Positions 1 through 7,583 of a stretch of DNA of 23,288 bases are shown one piece after another (the first letter of the stretch is position 1; every line of letters begins with the position of its first letter). Source of the stretch: JAUVYV01 sp964394625. GTDB taxonomy: Bacteria; Planctomycetota; Phycisphaerae; Sedimentisphaerales; Anaerobacaceae. The stretch lies in NCBI GenBank assembly GCA_964394625.1, contig CAYMYK010000017.1, positions 1 to 23,288 of the forward strand, in the 5' to 3' direction. A model generated the notes under the pieces. It saw only the letters and a program-made list of their open reading frames with translations. It was not told the DNA's origin and did not search any database. A program made the position numbers and the translations under genes.

Positions 1-51
1 GACCTCGCAGAACAAAAAATCAAGGCCCTCTCGAAATCCCCAACCCCCTGA
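1..51 (+). CDS. C-terminal tail of an unidentified protein (partial)
   Basis: The first plus frame is open from the window edge to a TGA at 49-51 and gives 16 residues, DLAEQKIKALSKSPTP. The charged helical stretch followed by a short Pro-containing tail looks like a natural protein end. It would converge on yebC with a 25-bp gap. It is too short to identify and could be chance. Confidence 0.3.
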   Translation, partial: DLAEQKIKALSKSPTP

Positions 52-76
52 CGAAACCGGCCGATGGCAATCCTCG

Positions 77-826
77 CTACGATATGCGGCCGATTATCTC
101 CTGCGGTATGTCAAAGTTTGCGTAGGTATTTTGCACGTCGTCGTGGTCCTCGAAGGCGTCCATCAAGTTCATTATCTTTTTCGCCGTATTGACATCAGCA
201 ATCTCCACCGCATTTTGCGGCACCATCGATACCTCCGCCACCTCCGTTTCTATTTCCTTTTCCTCGAGCGCTCTTTTAAGCTCCTCGTATGCCCCCGGCT
301 CGCAGGTGAGCTCGAATACCTCGCCCGTATTTTGCATATCGTCCGCCCCTGCGCTCAGCGCAATCTCCAGAAGCTCATCCTCATCGGCCTTGTCGGTGCG
401 AACCGTAATAAGGCCCTTCTTGCTGAACATCCAGCCGACGCACCCGCTGGTGCCTAACGAGCCGCCGTGCTTCTCGAAGATTCTCTTTATCTCGGGCCCG
501 GTACGGTTGCGATTATCCGTCAGGGCGTCCACCATCACCGCGACGCCGTTCGGCCCGTAGCCCTCATAGACAATCTCCTCGAAGTTGGCGCCGCCAAGCT
601 CACCGGTTCCCTTCTTTATCGCCTTTTCTATCGTATCCTTCGGCATATTCGCCGCTTTTGCCTTGTCGATTGCATAGCGAAGCGTAAGATTGGCCGACTG
701 GTCGCCGCCGCCGGATTTCGCAGCAATCATTATCATCTTCGCTATCTTGCTCCAGAGCCGTCCCCGCTTGGCGTCGTTGGCCGCCTTTTTATACTTTATC
801 CCTGCCCAGTGCGAATGTCCTGACAT
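77..826 (-). CDS. yebC: YebC/PmpR/TACO1 family protein
   Basis: This 249-residue protein has the normal length of the YebC family. The signatures are all present: GHSHWAGIKYKK at residues 3-14, NMPKDTIEKAIKKG at 60-73, and YEGYGPNGVAVMVDALTDN starting near 87 followed by NRT. The family was annotated as a DNA-binding regulator; more recent work links YebC/TACO1 proteins to ribosomes and translation of proline-rich stretches, so the role here is left open. The ATG at 824-826 opens the conserved MSGHSHW start and has only a weak GGGG ribosome site upstream. A sigma70-like promoter lies at 886-914. The gene is divergent from the aldolase and appears monocistronic. Confidence 0.95.
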   Translation of the reverse strand: MSGHSHWAGIKYKKAANDAKRGRLWSKIAKMIMIAAKSGGGDQSANLTLRYAIDKAKAANMPKDTIEKAIKKGTGELGGANFEEIVYEGYGPNGVAVMVDALTDNRNRTGPEIKRIFEKHGGSLGTSGCVGWMFSKKGLITVRTDKADEDELLEIALSAGADDMQNTGEVFELTCEPGAYEELKRALEEKEIETEVAEVSMVPQNAVEIADVNTAKKIMNLMDAFEDHDDVQNTYANFDIPQEIIGRIS

Positions 827-885
827 AGCATAACCCCAAAAGCATAGACTTTGCTATCGAAACACCGAGTACACCATCGGCGGAT

Positions 886-914
886 ATTATACCCAATTGT
901 CCAGCCGAGGGCAA
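886..914 (-). promoter_or_regulatory. sigma70-like promoter for yebC
   Basis: Read on the minus strand, TTGCCC (914-909) is separated by 17 bp from a perfect TATAAT (891-886). Transcription would start near 879, leaving a leader of about 50 nt before yebC. Called by eye; the -35 matches consensus at 4 of 6 positions. Confidence 0.6.
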
Positions 915-984
915 TCCCCCTGCTCCAAATTCAGAGCCGGCTGTGCCCAGTAAATATCCAAAACAAAGTATGGGAAGTTAATGT

Positions 985-1012
985 TTGAAATGTCCGGCGG
1001 TTAGGTTATACT
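985..1012 (+). promoter_or_regulatory. sigma70-like promoter for the aldolase gene
   Basis: TTGAAA at 985-990 and TATACT at 1007-1012 are separated by 16 bp. A start near 1019 would give a leader of about 125 nt that contains the hairpin at 1031-1072. The 319 bp between yebC and the aldolase otherwise hold the divergent yebC promoter and no coding region. Confidence 0.6.
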
Positions 1013-1030
1013 ATTGAGCTTTTGGCCTTT

Positions 1031-1072
1031 CGGGCGGCCCCATTTCGCGATTCATCGCAAAATGGGAGCCCG
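1031..1072 (+). promoter_or_regulatory. stable two-part hairpin in the aldolase leader
   Basis: CCCATTTCGCGA (1039-1050) pairs with TCGCAAAATGGG (1055-1066) at 11 of 12 positions around a TTCA loop. An outer stem CGGGC (1031-1035) pairs with GCCCG (1068-1072). A T-rich stretch at about 1102-1113 follows about 30 nt later, and the aldolase ribosome site is at 1133-1138. It may be a leader regulatory element, an mRNA-stabilising hairpin or a dispersed repeat. I recognise no known riboswitch class. Confidence 0.5.
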
Positions 1073-1145
1073 CGGGACCAGCGCGTGAGTATGGAACAAA
1101 ACTTTTATTTTTTTAAGGTTTCAGGCAAGTTTAAGGAGAACACTT

Positions 1146-2096
1146 ATGCCGTTGGTGAATACGAGAAAGATGTTTGAGATGGCGTACAAGAACGGCTACG
1201 CCGTCGGTGCGTTCAACGTCAACAATATGGAGATAACGCAGGGGATAATCAGGGCGGTCGTCGAAGAGCAGGCGCCTTTGATACTGCAGGTTTCCCGGGG
1301 AGCACGAAAGTACGCAAAGAACAGCTATCTGAAGGCAATCATAGATGTGGTTGTGGCTGAAAGCCCCGGGATTCCAATTGCGATAAACCTGGACCACGGC
1401 GATAACTTCGAGACGTGCAAGGAGTTTGTCGAGGACGGTTTTACATCCGTGATGATTGATGCATCGACCAAACCGTTCGAGGATAACATTCGTATGACAA
1501 AAGAGGTGGTGGACTATGCACATAAGCACGACGTTGTCGTAGAGGCCGAACTCGGTCAGTTGGGCGGTATCGAAGAGGACGTGGTCGGGGTGGACGCCGA
1601 CGATGTAAGCAAGCACGTTGCAGACCCGAACCAGGTGCAGGAATTCGTGGAGAAGACGGGGGTTGACTCGCTGGCAGTGGCGATAGGGACGAGCCACGGG
1701 GCGTACAAGTTCAAGAAGGCCCCGAAGCTGGCGTTTGATGTGTTAGAGGAGATACAGAAGCGACTGCCGGACTTTCCGCTTGTAATGCACGGTTCAAGCA
1801 GCGTACTGAAGGAGTTCAAGGACCTCATCAACAAGTATGGCGGCAATATGCCGGATGCGATGGGTGTTCCCGAAGAGGCGGTGAGCAAAGCGGCGAAGAT
1901 GGGAGTTTGCAAGGTGAATATCGACACGGATTTGCGGATGGCATTGACGGCAAAGATACGACAGGTGTTTGCGGAGAAGCCCGAAGAGTTTGACCCGCGC
2001 AAGTATCTCGGGCCGGGCAGGGACGCGATATACGAGATGGTAAAGCACAAGCTGCATATACTCGGCTGTGTGGGTAAGGCGGCTGAGTGTCTGTAG
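1146..2096 (+). CDS. fba: class II fructose-1,6-bisphosphate aldolase
   Basis: This 316-residue, zinc-dependent cytosolic aldolase catalyses the reversible cleavage of fructose-1,6-bisphosphate to dihydroxyacetone phosphate and glyceraldehyde-3-phosphate in glycolysis and gluconeogenesis. Class II features visible are GAFNVNNME at 21-29, the LDHG metal/catalytic motif (Asp83, His84), VEAELGQLGG at 132-141, GTSHG with His184, HGSSSV with His215, and NIDTD at 258-262. Length and motif order fit the family with no breaks. The ATG at 1146 follows AAGGAG (1133-1138) at good spacing. It appears to be its own transcription unit with a structured leader. A tagatose-bisphosphate aldolase role cannot be fully excluded from sequence alone. 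Confidence 0.95.
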   Translation: MPLVNTRKMFEMAYKNGYAVGAFNVNNMEITQGIIRAVVEEQAPLILQVSRGARKYAKNSYLKAIIDVVVAESPGIPIAINLDHGDNFETCKEFVEDGFTSVMIDASTKPFEDNIRMTKEVVDYAHKHDVVVEAELGQLGGIEEDVVGVDADDVSKHVADPNQVQEFVEKTGVDSLAVAIGTSHGAYKFKKAPKLAFDVLEEIQKRLPDFPLVMHGSSSVLKEFKDLINKYGGNMPDAMGVPEEAVSKAAKMGVCKVNIDTDLRMALTAKIRQVFAEKPEEFDPRKYLGPGRDAIYEMVKHKLHILGCVGKAAECL

Positions 2097-2119
2097 GATT
2101 AGCGGATAAAATGCCCCCT

Positions 2120-2145
2120 CTTAGTGTCTTTGTGACTTGGTGGTA
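2120..2145 (+). repeat. 26-bp dispersed repeat, copy 1
   Basis: CTTAGTGTCTTTGTGAC followed by TTGGTGGTA recurs at 6164-6189 with a single T/C difference. Both copies lie in intergenic DNA just before a plus-strand start codon (19 nt and 8 nt away). No transposase is nearby. Confidence 0.75.
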
Positions 2146-2164
2146 AAAAGGGCGGCCGCCGGAT

Positions 2165-4579
2165 ATGTGGATTAACAGGGCGACGATGCGAAAGGTAATG
2201 AGCAAAAGAAGGGAACGTGATGCGCTGATTTGGCTTGCCCCCTGGGTGCTTGCCCCTTGGGTGCTTGCGGCCGGTCTTGTTTTTTGTATTTGCGTTTGTG
2301 CGGCAGGCGGGGATTTGCCGGTGGCTTCAGCCGGTATTGAGATACCCGAGGCGGTGGCGGGTCCGGAAGATACCGCCGGGGTCATAACCGTTCGCTTGTC
2401 AGCTCCGCACGAGACGGCTCAAAGAGCTGTGGATGCGAACAACCCGGATGTGGTTCAGCGAGCGTGCGAGCTGATGCGCCGGGGTGATTTTGACCAGGCC
2501 GGACGCTTGATAGCCGATTATTCCGGTGAAGACGAGGACGAGGGGCGGTTGGTGAGCCGGCTTGGGATGCTCGTGGCCCAATACGAGAAGATAAAACAGT
2601 CCCGGCAGGCCCAGCGCCAAAAGCAATACGGCGAGCGACTGGCAAAGCTGGACAAATTGGCCTCGGGCGAACCGGCAGGCGACGGCAACGACATCAACGA
2701 CGTAAATGAACGGGAGAGGGTTTCTGCGGTTTTGTCGGCGGTTGCGCAGGCGTGGTCACTGGCGGATAAGCAGCAGAAGGATGAGTTGTTGAACAAGCCG
2801 TTTGTGAAAGAGGCAGTGGCCGGGGCCAGGGCTGAGGCGGCTCGGCTGGAGGGCAGGGGCAAGTGGCTTGAGGCGTATTTAACGTGCTGGAGCTGGCTGG
2901 CGGCAATTGACCCGAACAACAAGCAGTACACCGAGCACGCCGAGCAGCTCGCAGCCAAGGCGGACATCGCGGTGGCATTCGAGGACAGCCCGTGCGAGAC
3001 GGCGAAGGAGCGATTCGAGAACGTGAAAAAGCGGATGTTTGTCCGGGCGGTTGACACGCTTAATTTCAACTACGTCAGCAAAATCGACTATCACGAGATG
3101 GCATTGAAGGCCGTGAATCGGTGTAAGTCGCTTGCGGAGGTGGTTCGGACCTTGATTTCGTTGTCTTCAGGCGAGCCCCCGGGGGGCGAGCCGAACGAGA
3201 TGATTTTGAGCAGGAGTTTCGAGAATTTCTCCTGGCCCGACCAATCACAGATGTCAGCTCTTTTAGCGGGCCTGTCTTCGCTGCAGGACGAGCTGAAGGA
3301 AATAAAATCAGGATTGAGTAAAGATGGATTTATCTCGGTTTTCGAGCGGGTGCTGGAGCTGAATTCAACAACGGCGGCGCTGCCGGAGCAGATACTGGTG
3401 GTGCAGTTTGCCGCCGGTTCGCTCAAGACGCTTGACCCATATACGGTGATGGTCTGGCCAAGGCAGGTGAAGGATTTCGAGAAGCTGATGACGAATGAGT
3501 TTACCGGTATCGGGATAGAGATTGTCAGGCAGAAGGGCCGGTTGACCGTGGCGTCTCTTCTTCCGGATACGCCGGCTTATAACTCGGGGCTGGATGCACA
3601 GGACGTGATAGAAAAGGTTGACGGCAAGCCGACGAAGGATATGTCGCTGTCGTGTGCGGTCAGGCACATAACCGGCCCTGCCGGGACGAAGGTGAAGCTG
3701 ACGATAAGGCGGCCGGGCGAGGCACAGACATCCGATATTGTGATAACGCGGGCGAAAATAGTAGTACCGACGATTCGGGGCTGGCAGCGGACTGAGCATG
3801 GCACGTGGCTTTATATGATTGATGCCGCCCAGCGAATCGGCTACGTTCGGCTTACGGAATTCTCGGACAAGACGGCGTCGGATTTGGAAAAGGTTCTAAC
3901 CATGCTCGAAGTCCGGCAGATGCGCGGTCTGATTCTGGATTTGCGATTCAATACCGGCGGGTTTCTTGAGAGCGCGATAGAGGTGGCGGACAGGTTTTTG
4001 TCGCAGGGCCTGATAGTGATGACCCGGCCACGGTTCGGGATGCCGACATACGCGGTGGCGAACAGGAAAGGGACACATCCTGATTATCCGATGGCGGTGC
4101 TGATAAACGGCGGCTCTGCCAGTGCGTCGGAGATAGTCGCCGGAGCGCTGGGCGACAAATCGCATCGACGTGCGGTATTGGTCGGCGAGCGCACGTACGG
4201 CAAAGGTCTCGTGCAGGGGATAACGCATTATCCGGGCGGCGGCGCGCAGTTGAAATATACGATGGCGAACTATTATCTGCCCTCGGGCCGGAAGGTGAAG
4301 AGCAGAGAGCAGGCCAAGAAAGAGCACACGAAGGACTGGGGAGTCGGGCCGAATGTCGAAGTCAAGCTCAGAAGCGACGAAATCCGCAAGATGTTAGACG
4401 CTCAAAGGGACAATGACGTGCTGGTGAAGGCGGGGCACGACAATAGTGCGGCGGAGGTGAACAAGCACTCGATAGAAGATACGATTGAAGCAGACCCGCA
4501 GTTGTCGATAGGGATACTTCTGCTCAAGAGCGAGCTTATTGCCGAAGAGGCCAGGGAGCTGAAGCGAAAAGCGGCGTAA
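2165..4579 (+). CDS. S41 family carboxy-terminal processing peptidase with long N-terminal region
   Basis: This 804-residue envelope serine protease has a hydrophobic segment at about 21-46 (signal anchor or signal peptide). A long mostly helical, charged region at about 83-400 may hold TPR-like units (GDFDQAGRLI at 107-116). A PDZ domain follows at about 446-520 (GIGIEIV, LPDTPAYNSGL) and then the tail-specific protease domain at about 555-735. The Ser-Lys dyad is visible: Ser655 in GGSASASE (649-656) and Lys680 in GERTYGKG, 25 residues apart as in CtpA/Prc. Such enzymes trim periplasmic protein C-termini; the substrate is unknown. The start is uncertain: ATGs at codons 1, 8 and 12 are possible and none has a clear ribosome site. 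The helical region carries a GC-rich insertion (SSGEPPGGEPNE, 334-345). Confidence 0.9.
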   Translation: MWINRATMRKVMSKRRERDALIWLAPWVLAPWVLAAGLVFCICVCAAGGDLPVASAGIEIPEAVAGPEDTAGVITVRLSAPHETAQRAVDANNPDVVQRACELMRRGDFDQAGRLIADYSGEDEDEGRLVSRLGMLVAQYEKIKQSRQAQRQKQYGERLAKLDKLASGEPAGDGNDINDVNERERVSAVLSAVAQAWSLADKQQKDELLNKPFVKEAVAGARAEAARLEGRGKWLEAYLTCWSWLAAIDPNNKQYTEHAEQLAAKADIAVAFEDSPCETAKERFENVKKRMFVRAVDTLNFNYVSKIDYHEMALKAVNRCKSLAEVVRTLISLSSGEPPGGEPNEMILSRSFENFSWPDQSQMSALLAGLSSLQDELKEIKSGLSKDGFISVFERVLELNSTTAALPEQILVVQFAAGSLKTLDPYTVMVWPRQVKDFEKLMTNEFTGIGIEIVRQKGRLTVASLLPDTPAYNSGLDAQDVIEKVDGKPTKDMSLSCAVRHITGPAGTKVKLTIRRPGEAQTSDIVITRAKIVVPTIRGWQRTEHGTWLYMIDAAQRIGYVRLTEFSDKTASDLEKVLTMLEVRQMRGLILDLRFNTGGFLESAIEVADRFLSQGLIVMTRPRFGMPTYAVANRKGTHPDYPMAVLINGGSASASEIVAGALGDKSHRRAVLVGERTYGKGLVQGITHYPGGGAQLKYTMANYYLPSGRKVKSREQAKKEHTKDWGVGPNVEVKLRSDEIRKMLDAQRDNDVLVKAGHDNSAAEVNKHSIEDTIEADPQLSIGILLLKSELIAEEARELKRKAA
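2237..2266 (+). repeat. 15-bp tandem duplication in the protease signal region
   Basis: GCCCCCTGGGTGCTT (2237-2251) is followed directly by GCCCCTTGGGTGCTT (2252-2266), one mismatch. It is in frame and duplicates the peptide APWVL inside the hydrophobic N-terminal segment, lengthening it by five residues. Confidence 0.85.
3170..3192 (+). repeat. GC-rich palindromic insert in the S41 protease gene
   Basis: Two copies of GGCGAGCC (3170-3177 and 3185-3192) flank the near-palindromic core GCCCCC-G-GGGGGC. The insert encodes GEPPGGEP in the predicted helical region. It resembles in style, but is not identical to, the hairpins at 6615-6637 and 11115-11139. Confidence 0.5.
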
Positions 4580-4619
4580 GTACTTGTGGGGGAGAGGTTA
4601 GTTTCTATTAGGTTTAGAG

Positions 4620-6110
4620 GTGCGAGTTTTGGCAAGAGAACAGGCGAGCAAGGGAAACGATTCGTCGAAAGGCGAGCCGGGTCGATTTGAGCGACAGCGA
4701 CAGGAGAAGCTGTCGGCGATAAGGCAGATGGGTATCGACCCATACGGCGGCAGGTACGATGATACCACGCCGGCGGCGGAGATTAAGAGCGGCTATAAGG
4801 AAGGCGACGAGAGTCAGAGGGCGAAGTGTGCCGGCAGGATTGTTCTGCTTCGCGACATCGGCAAGCTGATATTCATAACGGTCCGCGACTGGAGCGGTAC
4901 GATTCAACTCGGCCTGAGCAAGAACCTTCTCGGCGAGCGGTGGCCTCTGGCAAAGCTGCTGGAGTTAGGCGACGTCATCGGCACGGCGGGCAGCTTGGGC
5001 AAAACCAAAACGGGCGAGATAACTATCTGGGCCGACGAGGCGACTATTTTGAGCAAGTCGCTGCTCCATCCGCCGGAGAAGTTTCACGGTTTGAGCGATA
5101 TTGACCTTCGCTACCGCCGGCGATATGTGGATTTGTGGTCCAACCCGGAGGTGATGGAGCTTTTCAAAAAGCGAAGCGCCATGCTTGCGACGCTGAGGGA
5201 TTTTTTGAACAGGCGCGGCTTTATCGAGGTTGAGACGCCGATGATGCAGCCGATAGCCGGCGGCGCCGCGGCAAAGCCGTTCATTACGCACCATAACAGT
5301 TTGGGGATGGATTTGTTTTTGCGGATAGCGCCGGAGCTTTTCCTGAAGCGTCTTTTGGTAGGCGGGATGGAAAAAGTATTCGAGATAAACCGGAATTTTC
5401 GCAACGAGGGCCTGAGCAGACAGCACAACCCCGAGTTCACTATGCTGGAGCTGTATCAGGCGTACGCGGACTATAACGTGATGATGGATTTGACGGAGGA
5501 GCTAATCCGCCTGTTGGTGGACAGGTACTGCGGCGGCGGCGAAGTTGCATTCGGGCAATTGTCTATCGATTACTCTCAGCCCTGGCGCCGGGCGAGGTAT
5601 GCGGAGCTTTTGGCGGAATACAGCGGCTGCGAGATTGAGGACATCGGGGCGGTTAGAAAAAAGGCCGCCGAACTTGAGATAGCCCAGGAGGGGATGGACG
5701 ATGCAGTGGTTGTCAACGAGCTGTTCGAGGCGACTGTCGAGAAGAATCTCAATAATCCGACGTTTGTGATTGATTATCCCGCGGCGTTGTGCCCTTTGAC
5801 GAAGAGGAAAAAAGATAATGACGCGTACGCTGAGCGATTTGAGCTGTTCATCGCCGGGATGGAGTTGGCGAATGCCTATACCGAGCTGAACGACCCGGCG
5901 GTTCAGGAGCAGAACTTCCGGCTGCAGCTTCGCGGCCAGACCGAATCGATGGCGACGATGGACGATGATTTTATAACGGCGTTGAAGTACGGGATGCCGC
6001 CGGCGGGCGGGCTTGGTATCGGGATAGACCGGCTGGTGATGGTCCTGACCGGTGCGACGAACATTCGTGACGTGGTATTGTTTCCACTTCTAAAGCCGTT
6101 GGAAAGCTAA
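4620..6110 (+). CDS. lysS: lysyl-tRNA synthetase, class II
   Basis: This 496-residue cytosolic enzyme charges tRNA-Lys with lysine using ATP. An OB-fold anticodon-binding domain is at about 70-150 (GRIVLLRDIGKLIFITVRD). The class II catalytic core follows: motif 1 region near 195-210 (FIEVETPMMQ), motif 2 FEINRNFRNEG at 254-264, and motif 3 GGLGIGIDRLVMVLTG at 463-478. PLTKRKKDND near 392-401 is a LysRS feature. The start is ambiguous: GTG at 4620 gives this length, but TTG at 4629 lies 8 nt after AGAGG (4616-4620) and would begin MAREQASKG. The N-terminal tail SSKGEPGRF resembles the GEP-type insertions elsewhere in the window. It follows the protease gene by 40 bp. Confidence 0.96.
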   Translation: MRVLAREQASKGNDSSKGEPGRFERQRQEKLSAIRQMGIDPYGGRYDDTTPAAEIKSGYKEGDESQRAKCAGRIVLLRDIGKLIFITVRDWSGTIQLGLSKNLLGERWPLAKLLELGDVIGTAGSLGKTKTGEITIWADEATILSKSLLHPPEKFHGLSDIDLRYRRRYVDLWSNPEVMELFKKRSAMLATLRDFLNRRGFIEVETPMMQPIAGGAAAKPFITHHNSLGMDLFLRIAPELFLKRLLVGGMEKVFEINRNFRNEGLSRQHNPEFTMLELYQAYADYNVMMDLTEELIRLLVDRYCGGGEVAFGQLSIDYSQPWRRARYAELLAEYSGCEIEDIGAVRKKAAELEIAQEGMDDAVVVNELFEATVEKNLNNPTFVIDYPAALCPLTKRKKDNDAYAERFELFIAGMELANAYTELNDPAVQEQNFRLQLRGQTESMATMDDDFITALKYGMPPAGGLGIGIDRLVMVLTGATNIRDVVLFPLLKPLES

Positions 6111-6111
6111 C

Positions 6112-6189
6112 CGCAAAGGCACCAGGCCACAAAGCAAAAGAACAAAAGATTAAAAAAGAAATGCTTAGTGTCTTTGTGACCTGGTGGTA
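6112..6189. repeat. inverted-repeat element containing copy 2 of the 26-bp repeat
   Basis: The right arm CTTAGTGTCTTTGTGAC-CTGGTGGTA (6164-6189) matches the repeat at 2120-2145 with one mismatch. The left arm around 6118-6135 (GGCACCAGGCCACAAAG) is an imperfect reverse complement of the right arm, with an A-rich centre. The arrangement is MITE-like but has no transposase and no clear target duplication. It fills the lysS-permease gap, so the permease start region lies next to the repeat. Confidence 0.6.
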
Positions 6190-6197
6190 GAAATGAC

Positions 6198-7571
6198 ATG
6201 CTGAAACTATTTTTGTGGCTGCGGTATCTGCGCAAGCGCAAGATTGTGCTTCTGAGTATTGCGGCGGTTACGCTGTCGAGCGCACTTTTGATAGCGGTGG
6301 CGAGCTTGTTCAACGGCTTCATCAGGGCGCTCGAGCGAAGTGCGGTCGAGGCGGTAGGCGACGTTGTGCTTGCGCCTGCGGTGAAGATTTCGAGATACGC
6401 CGAGCTTATCGACCGGCTGGAACAGAGCAGCGTAGTGGAGGCGGCGACGGCAAAGCTGACGGTGCAGGGTCTTCTGCACATAGGCGCCGGCAATGTGCGG
6501 GCGGTACAGGTCTGGGGGATAGAGCCGCAAAGGCGGGCAAAAGTGACGGGCTTCGGGCGTTCACTGCTGATGGGCAGGGACTCGCCGGATTGGCCGGCGG
6601 TTCTTGAGAGCGACGGCTCGTCCCCAAGGGACGAGCCATCAGGCGACGGGACGGATGCGGTGAAGGGATTTGTCGGAATCGGGGTTGTGGCCTCTCCGGA
6701 CGAGCAGACCGACGAGTATGATTTCGATGCCGTTAAGCGCATGGTGGGTAAGCAGGTGGTGCTGACGACCGGCAGGCAGGTGCCCGGACAGGACGCTCGG
6801 CAGAGACGGTTCAAGAGAAAGCTGCTGAAGTTCACAATCGCCGACATTGTTTTCACGGGAGTTTACCAGTTCGACAGGCAGTGCATTTATCTGCCTCTGG
6901 ACGCACTGGAGAAGCTGATGTACGGCCAATCAGCAGAGCCGTTGGCCGACCAGATACAGATTAAGCTTTGCGGCGGCTGTGATACGGAGACGGCCTTAGC
7001 GCAGATTAGGGGGGTGTGGGATGTATTCGCGTCGGAACGGCTCGAGTGGAGCCCGTACCTGATAAGGGAAACGACAATTGAGACGGCGCAGCAGATGCAG
7101 AGCCGATATGTGGGCGAGCTTCGCAAGCAGATGGGAGTTCTGCTGTTCATATTCGCCGTGGTGAGCTTCAGTGCGATATTACTTGTTTTCTGCATCTTTT
7201 ATATGATAGTTGAGACTCGCCGCAAAGACATAGCGATAATGAAAAGCTGCGGCGCCGCCAGCGGCTCGGTGGCCTTGATATATCTGGGTTTCGGCGCATT
7301 TATCGGCGTAATCGGCTCGGCACTGGGCGTGCTGGCGGGATATGCGGTGACGGCAAATATCAATACGCTCGAGGGATGGATACGGATAGTTTTTGGGCTG
7401 AAGCTCTGGAAAAGCAGTGTTTATATGTTCAGCAGGATACCGAACGAGGTTGACTGGGGTTCGGTTTTCTGGATTGTGGTCTCGGCGATAGCGGCGGCGG
7501 CGGCCGGCGCTTTGATACCTGCGATAGTGGCTGCCGGGACAAGGCCGGTGAACGTTCTCAGATACGAGTAG
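6198..7571 (+). CDS. ABC transporter permease, LolC/E-MacB (FtsX-like) type
   Basis: The 457-residue inner-membrane protein has one N-terminal helix at about 17-38, a large periplasmic domain at about 40-305 and three C-terminal helices near 312-336, 357-382 and 423-446. RRKDIAIMKSCGA at 341-353 is the conserved cytoplasmic coupling loop, and RPVNVLRYE ends the protein in FtsX-family fashion. With the next two genes it forms a complete type VII ABC exporter, most like lipoprotein-releasing LolCDE, although an efflux role of MacB type is possible. The ATG at 6198 lacks a strong ribosome site and lies just after a repeat element. An in-frame 23-bp DNA palindrome encodes SSPRDEP near 141-147 in the periplasmic domain. 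Confidence 0.88.
   Translation: MLKLFLWLRYLRKRKIVLLSIAAVTLSSALLIAVASLFNGFIRALERSAVEAVGDVVLAPAVKISRYAELIDRLEQSSVVEAATAKLTVQGLLHIGAGNVRAVQVWGIEPQRRAKVTGFGRSLLMGRDSPDWPAVLESDGSSPRDEPSGDGTDAVKGFVGIGVVASPDEQTDEYDFDAVKRMVGKQVVLTTGRQVPGQDARQRRFKRKLLKFTIADIVFTGVYQFDRQCIYLPLDALEKLMYGQSAEPLADQIQIKLCGGCDTETALAQIRGVWDVFASERLEWSPYLIRETTIETAQQMQSRYVGELRKQMGVLLFIFAVVSFSAILLVFCIFYMIVETRRKDIAIMKSCGAASGSVALIYLGFGAFIGVIGSALGVLAGYAVTANINTLEGWIRIVFGLKLWKSSVYMFSRIPNEVDWGSVFWIVVSAIAAAAAGALIPAIVAAGTRPVNVLRYE
6615..6637. repeat. perfect palindrome inserted in frame, copy A
   Basis: GGCTCGTCCC (6615-6624), a CAA loop and GGGACGAGCC (6628-6637) form a perfect 10-bp stem. It encodes GSSPRDEP. The same arms occur at 11116-11138 in an unrelated gene in the same reading frame. 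Confidence 0.9.
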
Positions 7572-7583
7572 ATAAGCTGCGGT

